Made by a program: the position numbers and the translations under genes
Shown: piece by piece, positions 31,052 to 38,391 of the stretch
Layout of the letters: each line of letters begins with the position of its first letter
Numbering within the stretch: the first letter of the stretch is position 1
The notes under the pieces: generated by a model
What the model was told of the DNA's origin: nothing
The model's database searches: none
The model's input: only the letters and a program-made list of their open reading frames with translations
Source: JBGASG01 sp046328035
GTDB lineage: Bacteria > Cyanobacteriota > Vampirovibrionia > Obscuribacterales > Obscuribacteraceae
Reading direction: 5' to 3'
Assembly: GCA_046328035.1 (NCBI GenBank)
Contig: JAXLXI010000012.1
Coordinates: 122,635-186,634 of the forward strand
DNA length: 64,000 bases

Positions 31052-32158
31052 ATGTTCAATTGGGTCCGGCGCGCAGCGATTCTTATCGTGGCGGGGTTTT
31101 TCATCCCGTCGACGGCAGTTTGGGCGCAGGATGCCCAATTTCCTGCTCAGCCTGGCTACGGACAGGCGCCAGCTGGCTATGGACAGGCGCCGCCGGCTTA
31201 CGGACAGGCGCCGCCGGCTTACGGACAGGCACCGCCGGCTTACGGACAGGCACCGCCGGCTTACGGACAGGCACCGCCGGCTTACGGACAGGCACCGCCG
31301 GCTTACGGACAGGCACCGCCAGCTCAAGGGCAGCCGAGCGCGTTTCAGCAAAGCGCGCCGCCAGCTAATGACGGCACCTTGTTTGGGTATGCGACCGAGT
31401 CTGGGCTTCCGCAGTATGGTGCGGGCGGACCACCGGCATATGGTGCGCCTCCGTCATATGGGGCTGCACCCCCTTCGTATGGTGCTGCTCCTCCCTCTTA
31501 TGGTGCGCCTCCGCAACAGTATGGCGCTCCGCAGCAGGGAGCCTTCGGAGCAGCGCCGGCTCAGCCACCGGCGAATTCGAGTCCAAACAATCTGGCAGCC
31601 AGTGCCAACAGTTATTTCGACCAGATAGACCAGCAGCAAGGTGGCAGCAGTGGTAGCGGCAGTGGAAGCTCGCTGCAGCCGGTTCCAGTCGAGCAAGATG
31701 CTGGAGGAGGCGGCGGTAGCGGAATTCTTGGGAAAGCCGGCAAAGCACTGGTAGGAGTGGCGTTGCCGATTGCTGCGGGCGTGGCTATGCAGACCATCGC
31801 GCAGAAATCGGCTCAGCGAGCCTATCAGAGAAATCCAATGGCGGCGATGATGCAGCAGAGCCAGATGAGCGGCATGGGTGGCATGGGTTATCCGGGCATG
31901 GGCATGGGCTATCCAGGCATGGGCATGGGCTATCCAGGCATGGGCATGGGCTATCCAGGCATGGGCATGGGCGGCTATCCAGGCATGGGCATGGGCGGCT
32001 ATCCAGGCATGGGCATGGGAATGCCTGGCATGATGCCGGGGATGGGCATGCCCGGTATGGGAATGCCAGGCATGGGCGGACTTCCGATGTTGCCTGGCAT
32101 GTCGACTGGAAATCCGCAAACTCTTTTGAACGGACTGAACAGCTTACTCGGCCGTTAG
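31052..32158 (+). CDS. Secreted Tyr-Gly-Gln-Ala-Pro / Gly-Met repeat protein
   Basis: This 368-residue exported protein has a signal peptide (VRRAAILIVAGFFIPSTAVWA). It then has about eight heptads of YGQAPPA encoded by a 21-bp tandem repeat (about 31153-31330) and a second proline/tyrosine-rich block (SYGAAPPSYGAAP). A hydrophobic segment (GKAGKALVGVALPIAAGVAMQTIAQ) precedes a run of GMGYPGM and GMPGM units (about residues 275-345). The composition resembles adhesive, matrix or phase-separating proteins. The ATG 31052 lies just downstream of a good promoter but has a weak ribosome site. The function is unknown. Confidence 0.75.
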   Translation: MFNWVRRAAILIVAGFFIPSTAVWAQDAQFPAQPGYGQAPAGYGQAPPAYGQAPPAYGQAPPAYGQAPPAYGQAPPAYGQAPPAYGQAPPAQGQPSAFQQSAPPANDGTLFGYATESGLPQYGAGGPPAYGAPPSYGAAPPSYGAAPPSYGAPPQQYGAPQQGAFGAAPAQPPANSSPNNLAASANSYFDQIDQQQGGSSGSGSGSSLQPVPVEQDAGGGGGSGILGKAGKALVGVALPIAAGVAMQTIAQKSAQRAYQRNPMAAMMQQSQMSGMGGMGYPGMGMGYPGMGMGYPGMGMGYPGMGMGGYPGMGMGGYPGMGMGMPGMMPGMGMPGMGMPGMGGLPMLPGMSTGNPQTLLNGLNSLLGR

Positions 32159-32319
32159 TGAACGCCTTGCAATTGAATTGATAGCGTTCCGCGCCTGAAA
32201 TAGCGCGGAAATAGAGCGGAAATAGCGGTAAAGCAAGAGTGCCGACCGCTACAATCTTGCTGCATGGATGAAACAGCTGTACACGAAACAAAGGGCTATG
32301 AACGAAACACCCTGTTCCG

Positions 32320-34149
32320 GTGACCGCCATGTTTAGCGGCAGTGGGATACCTCCGTATCATTTGATGTGGTCGAATGTGTTCGACCCCAATCGGCCACAA
32401 GTCAAACGACCGACTGATTGGGCCCGGTTGGGCAGACTATTTGCACCCTACTGGAAGCAGGAAGCACTGGTAGCATTGGCTGTACTGCTTATGTCGACGC
32501 TGGGACTGTTGCCGCCCTTGTGCACGATGTGGCTGATCGACAAAGCGATTCCGGCTAAGGACTTCGCGGGCGTCTGTCTATGCGTTGGTGGCATGGTGGC
32601 GTCGGCGTTGCTCGCCTCTCTGGTTGGGGTTTATCAGGGCTATTTGAACGCGTTCGTGGGTGAGAGTATCATCCGCGACATCAGGGCGGAGCTGATCGCG
32701 CGCGTCCATCGCATGCCCCTGGATTTCTTCACCAGCACCAAGACCGGCGAGATTTTGAATCGCATCTCCAGTGATGTCGATTCGATCGACGGTTTGGTGA
32801 CGGGCACTCTAATTTCGATCTTGAGCAACATCGTCACCATTATTACCACGCTGGCGACAATCTTTTTTCTCGATTGGCGGTTGTCTCTGGTGGCGCTGAT
32901 TGTGATACCGCTTATGGTGCTGCCTTTCTGGCCGATCGGGCGAAGGATGTACGCGTTGCGGAAAGGCGTGCGCGAGAAGTCCGATGAAGTGCACAGCCTC
33001 ATGCAGGAGACGCTTTCGATCTCCGGCATCACGCTAGTCAAGTCATTTGTGCGCGAGAAGTACGAACGGGAACGATTTCAAAAAGCCAGTAACGAACTTA
33101 TGGAACTGGAGATTCGCCTGGGCATGGTAGGGCGCTGGTTCCTTATGTTTATCACAGCTATGGTCACCATCGGCCCCGCCACCATCTGGTTGTACGGGGG
33201 CTGGTTGTCCGTGCACGAACAGATTACGATCGGCACGGTTGTTTCTTTTGTCGCCCTGATCAGCCGGCTCTACACACCGGTGTCAGCCCTGGCTGGAGTG
33301 CAGATTCAAGTTGTCGGGGCTCTAGCCGTCTTCGAGCGCATCTTCGAGTATCTCGATATGAAGGAAGAAGCCCCCGATTCACCGGAGGCGGTCGAACTCG
33401 GCACCATATCCGGTGAAGTGCGGTTTGATGAGGTGCAGTTCGCCTACCCTAACGGACGCGTCGCGCTCGATGGTGTTTCGTTCACAATCAAGCCGGGGCA
33501 AGTGGCCGCGTTCGTCGGCGAGTCCGGTGCCGGCAAAACCACGATCACAAATCTGGTGCCCAGGTTTTACGATCCTCAGGAAGGTCGCGTGACCGTCGAC
33601 GACTTCGATGTGCGTGACGTTAAGCTCACGTCATTGCGAGACCATATCGGGATTGTCATGCAAGAAACGTATCTGTTTCATGACACGATTGCCAACAATC
33701 TGCGATACGGGAGAATCGACGCCACCAACGAGGAAGTCGAGTGGGCGGCGCGGGCGGCCAACATACACGAGTTTATTACTTCGCTGCCGGAAGGCTATGA
33801 TACCGTGGTCGGCGAACGCGGGCACAAACTGAGCGGCGGCGAACGGCAGCGCATCGCCATCGCGCGCGTGCTTCTCAAGAATCCCAAGATTCTCATCCTC
33901 GATGAAGCAACCAGTTCGCTCGACTCGCATAACGAAATGCTGATTCAGGAGGCTCTGGTTCCGCTCATGGTTGGACGCACGTCGCTGGTGATCGCGCACC
34001 GGTTGTCGACCGTGCTCTCGGCGGACGTGATTTTCGTGGTCGATAAAGGCAAGGTCGTGGAACAAGGCACTCATGCCGAGCTTCTGCAACGCGGTGCCGC
34101 TTATGCGGCTCTCTATAAGAAACAGTTTCGCGAGCCGTCAGCTGACTAA
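32320..34149 (+). CDS. ABC exporter, MsbA-type (fused membrane and ATPase domains)
   Basis: This half-transporter of about 609 residues has an N-terminal six-helix exporter domain (about 40-330) and a C-terminal ATPase with Walker A GESGAGKTT (near 400), Q-loop MQETYLF, signature LSGGERQR (near 505), Walker B ILILDEATSSLD and H-loop AHRLST. It would work as a homodimer or with a partner to export lipids, peptides or drugs. The start is GTG 32320 or ATG 32329; neither has a clear ribosome site. Its stop overlaps that of the convergent PAS gene by four bases. Confidence 0.9.
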   Translation: MTAMFSGSGIPPYHLMWSNVFDPNRPQVKRPTDWARLGRLFAPYWKQEALVALAVLLMSTLGLLPPLCTMWLIDKAIPAKDFAGVCLCVGGMVASALLASLVGVYQGYLNAFVGESIIRDIRAELIARVHRMPLDFFTSTKTGEILNRISSDVDSIDGLVTGTLISILSNIVTIITTLATIFFLDWRLSLVALIVIPLMVLPFWPIGRRMYALRKGVREKSDEVHSLMQETLSISGITLVKSFVREKYERERFQKASNELMELEIRLGMVGRWFLMFITAMVTIGPATIWLYGGWLSVHEQITIGTVVSFVALISRLYTPVSALAGVQIQVVGALAVFERIFEYLDMKEEAPDSPEAVELGTISGEVRFDEVQFAYPNGRVALDGVSFTIKPGQVAAFVGESGAGKTTITNLVPRFYDPQEGRVTVDDFDVRDVKLTSLRDHIGIVMQETYLFHDTIANNLRYGRIDATNEEVEWAARAANIHEFITSLPEGYDTVVGERGHKLSGGERQRIAIARVLLKNPKILILDEATSSLDSHNEMLIQEALVPLMVGRTSLVIAHRLSTVLSADVIFVVDKGKVVEQGTHAELLQRGAAYAALYKKQFREPSAD

Positions 34150-35306
34150 TCCTGATCCTGAATATCCGTCCAGGTGCCGAACCATTCATTGATGGTACCC
34201 AGCGGATGCTGCGAGGCCACCGCGCGGCAGAGATGCCAGCGATAACCATCACCGGCGGCCCGGACGCCAACCGCCCGTTTCAACCGAAACCGGCACTCGA
34301 AAGTATCGCCGCTTTCCAGAGCCTTTTCCCAGCCGGCGAAGTAATCTTTTAGATCGTCCTTGTGAATCAAAAGGCGCCAGCCGCCCGCCAGACTCTGTTC
34401 CGCGGATAGACCGCTGTATTCATAGAAACGTTGATTGAAGAACGAAATCCTGCCGTCGCTGCCGGCGGTCCAGACAATCTGCGGAATCGCTTCGGCGAGC
34501 GTGCTGAAACGCGCCATCGCCTCCAGCAAACTGCCCTCGATGCGTTTTTGATCTTCGATGTCGGTGCAAGTGCCTATCCATTTGAGACTGCCGTCGGTCA
34601 TGCGAAATTTCTCGCCGCGCACCAGTTGCCACCGGTAGGCACCATCGGTGGTGCGGAAGCGCATTTCGCCCTCGAAGGTGTTCTCATTCGGTGAAGCATC
34701 CGCGCGTTCTTCCAGATAAGGCAGATCATCCGGATGCACAAATCTCTTCCACGCCAGTCCGTCGTCGGCTGTCGGATCGATGCCGGTGTACTCGAGGTAA
34801 CGCTTGTTTCCATACTCGCACTTGCCGAAGTCGCCGGCCGTCCACACCAGTTGTGGAATTGCTTCAGTCAGCATCTGAAACTTCTGTTCCGAATCGCGCA
34901 GGCGATTTTGCACCTGGCGGTGTTCGGAGTGATCGATCACATATCCGAGACAGTGATGCCCAGCCGGATCTAGTGCGGTCATGCCCACCGTCACCGGCAC
35001 CCGGTGTCCCAGTTTATGGATGTATTCCTTCTGAAAAGGCAGGGCGAATCCTTTGTGTTTCAACTGCTCAACTGCCATCTGACTGCATTCATGAAACTCC
35101 GGCGGCGTCAGAGCGTCCCAGCGAATCGCGCCGTCCTGCAGCTCCTGTCGCGTGTAGCCGATGATCTTCAAGTAAGCTTCGTTCGCATCGTACACATGTC
35201 CGAAGATGTCACTGCTGACGATGCCGATTACGTTTGAGTGCAGTAGTCGACTTAAATATTCGTCGAGACTATATTGAGGCTGCGATTTTGAATCGCGTCT
35301 TTGCAT
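34146..35306 (-). CDS. Triple-PAS sensor protein without output domain (1 of 3)
   Basis: This 386-residue protein is made only of three PAS domains (about 15-120, 135-250 and 262-386) with PAC-type ends (VKWIGTCTDIEDQKR-like). The first begins EYLSRLLHSNVIGIVSSDIF, the second and third AIPQLVWTAG and AIPQIVWTAG. It ends at TWTDIQDQD, exactly where a histidine kinase, cyclase or methyl-acceptor domain normally follows, so no output is encoded. AGGTGG precedes the ATG. It lies 30 bases from the next paralogue, likely in one transcript. The ligand and partners are unknown. Confidence 0.85.
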   Translation of the reverse strand: MQRRDSKSQPQYSLDEYLSRLLHSNVIGIVSSDIFGHVYDANEAYLKIIGYTRQELQDGAIRWDALTPPEFHECSQMAVEQLKHKGFALPFQKEYIHKLGHRVPVTVGMTALDPAGHHCLGYVIDHSEHRQVQNRLRDSEQKFQMLTEAIPQLVWTAGDFGKCEYGNKRYLEYTGIDPTADDGLAWKRFVHPDDLPYLEERADASPNENTFEGEMRFRTTDGAYRWQLVRGEKFRMTDGSLKWIGTCTDIEDQKRIEGSLLEAMARFSTLAEAIPQIVWTAGSDGRISFFNQRFYEYSGLSAEQSLAGGWRLLIHKDDLKDYFAGWEKALESGDTFECRFRLKRAVGVRAAGDGYRWHLCRAVASQHPLGTINEWFGTWTDIQDQD

Positions 35307-35336
35307 CGCCAGTCCACCTGTTTTCGGTCTATCGGT

Positions 35337-36500
35337 CTATTCCTGGTCCTGGATGTCGGTCCAGGTGCCGCACCATTCGATAATTTTGCCGCTGGAGCTC
35401 TGCACCGCTACTGCCCGGCAGAGCTGTTCGCGATAACCGCCGCCTTTCGCGCGCACACCGACGGCCCGCTTCAGACGAAATTTGCACTCGAAAGTATCGC
35501 CTGTTTTTAGTGCTTTGTGCCAGTCTGACATGTACTGATCTGCATCTTCCGGATGAATCAGCAATTGCCAACCCCCGTCCAGGCTCTGCTCAAGCGACAA
35601 ACCAGTGTATTCGAACCAGCGATGATTGAAAAAGTTGATGTCGCCATTTGGCTTTGCTGCCCAGACAATTTGTGGTATCGCTTCCGCCAGAGTGCGAAAA
35701 CGTGATACCGCTTCTCGCAGTTCGTTCTCGGTGCGCTTTTGATCGTCGATGTCGGTGCAGGTGCCAAACCATCTGATGGAACCGTCGGCCATCACCATCT
35801 TGATACCGCGGATCAACTGCCAGCGATACTGTCCTTCTCTGGTGCGGAAGCGCGCTTCCATTTCCATTGGCTGATCTCTGGATAACGCCAGTTCACCTTC
35901 CGCCATGATGTATGGCAAGTCGTCCGGATGGACATATTCTCTCCAGGCATACCCGTCATTGCCCATCGGATCGACGCCGGTAAATTCAATGTACCTGTGG
36001 TTGGCGTAAAACGTCTTGCCGCCCGGAGCGGCTGCAAATACCAGTTGCGGAATTGTTTCCGCCAAAAGCTTGAATTGCTGTTCGCTGTCGGCCAGTCGTG
36101 TCTGAACAGCGCGATGTTCGGAGTGGTCGATCACATACGCGAGGCAGTGTGCGCCCTCGGCATCGAGCGCCGTGACTCCGATTGTAACTGGCACTCGTTG
36201 CCCACGTTTGTTCACATACTCTTTCTGAAACGGCAGCGCATGGCCGGTTTCTCTCAACTGCTGTATAGCCTGCTCATCGACGGCTCGGTGCTCGGGCGGA
36301 GTGATCTCGGTCCACTTCACCTCGCCTCTGTTCATCTCATCGCGCGAGTACCCGATGATTTCCAGAAACGCATCGTTGGCATCGAAGATGTTGCCGTAGA
36401 CATCGCAACGAAGGATGCCGAGCACGTTCGAGTGCAACAGACGATTCAAGTATTCGTCGAGGTTGTATTCGGTTTTGGCATCAATTTGTTGCCTGTCCAT
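35337..36500 (-). CDS. Triple-PAS sensor protein without output domain (2 of 3)
   Basis: This 387-residue paralogue of the flanking genes is again three PAS domains and nothing else, ending TWTDIQDQE. ATG 36500 (MDRQQIDAKTEYNLDEYLNR) was chosen because it aligns with the N-termini of the other two copies; the frame is open further upstream without similarity. The DAxGAHCLAYVIDHSEHR segment after the first PAS is shared by all three. Divergence is spread along the length, so the duplications are not very recent. Confidence 0.85.
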   Translation of the reverse strand: MDRQQIDAKTEYNLDEYLNRLLHSNVLGILRCDVYGNIFDANDAFLEIIGYSRDEMNRGEVKWTEITPPEHRAVDEQAIQQLRETGHALPFQKEYVNKRGQRVPVTIGVTALDAEGAHCLAYVIDHSEHRAVQTRLADSEQQFKLLAETIPQLVFAAAPGGKTFYANHRYIEFTGVDPMGNDGYAWREYVHPDDLPYIMAEGELALSRDQPMEMEARFRTREGQYRWQLIRGIKMVMADGSIRWFGTCTDIDDQKRTENELREAVSRFRTLAEAIPQIVWAAKPNGDINFFNHRWFEYTGLSLEQSLDGGWQLLIHPEDADQYMSDWHKALKTGDTFECKFRLKRAVGVRAKGGGYREQLCRAVAVQSSSGKIIEWCGTWTDIQDQE

Positions 36501-36743
36501 GAAATACCAATACCGCACCTGAGTTCCGCAAAACGCAAGCGCGCGAGAAGCGCGAACTTCCTGGGGATTTCGCGCGTGTTCACCGTCACGCCGCAGAAGA
36601 ATAGCACGGACTGCTCGCCGCAACTTGACAATCGTTTTAACCACTATGTCTCTCGGATCCTGCGTACATCTCATTCTTAGCGGTCTGTCTTTCGACTAGC
36701 GGCGAATAAGGATTGCAGCAGTACAGATTGGTGCAGTGCCAGA

Positions 36744-37901
36744 CTAAGTGTCGCCTTGAATGTCGGTCCAGGTGCCGAACCACTCGATGACGGCGTCGTT
36801 TGCGTCGTGAACCGCTACGGCGCGACAGAGATGACTGCGATATCCGTTTTGAGCTTTCACACCAACCGCCCGCTTGAGGCGAAATTTGTATTCGAACGAA
36901 TCGCCTGTAGCTACAGCCCGAGCCCATTCATCGAGATAACCTTTTACATCCTCAGGGTGGATCAACAAATTCCATCCGCCGGAAAGGCTCTGCTCGAGCG
37001 AGAGTCCGGTGTATTCAAACCAGCGATGATTGAAAAACGTGATTGAACCGTCGGCCTGTGCAGTCCACACAATCTGCGGAATCGCTTCCGCCAGCCCTCG
37101 CAAGCGTGCCTCCGCCTGCCGCAATTCAGCTTCGACACGCTTTTGATCATCTATGTCGGTACTGGTGCCGAACCACTTAACCACGCCATCCGACATCGTC
37201 ATTGGCTGCGCACGAATCAACTGCCAGCGGTACTCTCCGCTGCGGCTGCGGTAGCGAGCTTCCACTTCGAATTTGCTGCCGGCGAGAGCTGCTTCTTCGC
37301 CGCGCTGCAGAAGCAGCGGAAGATCCTCCGGGTGCACAACCTGTTGCCAGGAAAACCCGTTGTCGTCCGTTGCCCTAATCCCGCTGTATTCAAGAAACCG
37401 CTTGTTTGCATAGTCGACCTGTCCACCATTGCCGGCGGTCCAGACCATGGTGGGAATCGCTTCCGTCAACATGCGAAACTTCTCCTGGCTCTCGTTCAAA
37501 AGGCGCAGTACTTCTTTGTGATCGCTGTGATCGACGATATAAGCCAGGCAATGACCGGCTCCATCCAGAGTCATCGCACCAACGGTCACCGGCACTCGAT
37601 GTCCGTCCTTATGAAAGTACTCTTTCTGAAACGGTTGCATGTGCCCGGTCAGCTTGAGCTGCTCAACCGCAGCTGCATTTGCTTCAAGAAACTCCGGCGC
37701 AGTGATTCTGTCCCATCGTAACAATCCGTTCTGCATGTCCTGGCGGCTGTATCCAACCAGATTTAGGAACGCGTCGTTGGCATCGTAGACGCGTCCGTAG
37801 ATATCACTGCAAATCATTCCGATAACATTTGAGTCGAGCAGTCGACTCAAATAGCCATCCAGGGCTTGTCCCGCTTGGAAACCGAGTTGATGTGTGTCCA
37901 T
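36744..37901 (-). CDS. Triple-PAS sensor protein without output domain (3 of 3)
   Basis: This 385-residue protein is the first gene of the array in transcription order. It starts at ATG 37901 (MDTHQLGFQAGQALDGYLSR) and ends TWTDIQGDT. Three PAS domains are visible by the repeated AIPxxVWTA, YANKRFLEYSGI / FNHRWFEYTGL and HPED motifs. A 243-base spacer separates it from the second copy. The 490-base region between it and the caspase gene holds one GATATC palindrome and a 16-bp palindrome and no other gene. Confidence 0.85.
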   Translation of the reverse strand: MDTHQLGFQAGQALDGYLSRLLDSNVIGMICSDIYGRVYDANDAFLNLVGYSRQDMQNGLLRWDRITAPEFLEANAAAVEQLKLTGHMQPFQKEYFHKDGHRVPVTVGAMTLDGAGHCLAYIVDHSDHKEVLRLLNESQEKFRMLTEAIPTMVWTAGNGGQVDYANKRFLEYSGIRATDDNGFSWQQVVHPEDLPLLLQRGEEAALAGSKFEVEARYRSRSGEYRWQLIRAQPMTMSDGVVKWFGTSTDIDDQKRVEAELRQAEARLRGLAEAIPQIVWTAQADGSITFFNHRWFEYTGLSLEQSLSGGWNLLIHPEDVKGYLDEWARAVATGDSFEYKFRLKRAVGVKAQNGYRSHLCRAVAVHDANDAVIEWFGTWTDIQGDT

Positions 37902-38058
37902 TAATCTAACGACCTTGCTCCAAGGCGCGCGCCTGCGTGCCGTTCTAAAGAACGCGGGCCGAACTGCCAACGTCCGAAAAGAATACCATCTGTTTTTGGC
38001 TAATTCTTGACAATTCAATTTAATCCTAATAAAGCACCCTGCCCAACGGAAAAAGTGC

Positions 38059-38072
38059 AAGTGATATCACTT
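38059..38072. repeat. GATATC palindrome, copy 15
   Basis: A perfect AAGTGATATCACTT lies in the divergent spacer between the PAS array (minus) and the caspase-TPR gene (plus). Confidence 0.8.
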
Positions 38073-38207
38073 GGGTATTTTCCATGGGCTGTGCGTTTTC
38101 GGGTTTGGGATAGAAAAGTGCAAATTTTGCATTTTGCGTTTTCGATTGATTCACAATAGGTAGCATCGTCAGCCGGAGCCGCTTCCCGGAGCGTGCCAGG
38201 TGTTTTA

Positions 38208-38223
38208 ATACCACATGTGGTAT
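38208..38223. promoter_or_regulatory. 16-bp perfect palindrome, possible operator
   Basis: ATACCACATGTGGTAT is a perfect 16-bp palindrome flanked by TTTT and AAAA one base out on either side. It lies 169 bases before the caspase-TPR start, in the divergent spacer with the PAS array. It differs from the GATATC family and looks like a dimeric regulator site. A short hairpin is the alternative. Confidence 0.45.
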
Positions 38224-38391
38224 CAAAACGACGGCTCAGGTCCACAAACTGTGGCAGCGTCCGGTTTTAGCACTTGCCAAGAATGGGTAAGTTCGCATTT
38301 AGAAGATGGTCTTCCTAATTTCACTTACGAGTCCGTACTTTTCACAGGATCACTGGAAGCTAGAAGGGACCGATGTAGGAGGTTCGTTGCC

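Noticed and set aside
36637..36927. A 96-codon minus-strand frame at the 3' end of the third PAS gene
   Set aside because: It is an out-of-frame shadow of the PAS gene, rich in Arg and Ser.
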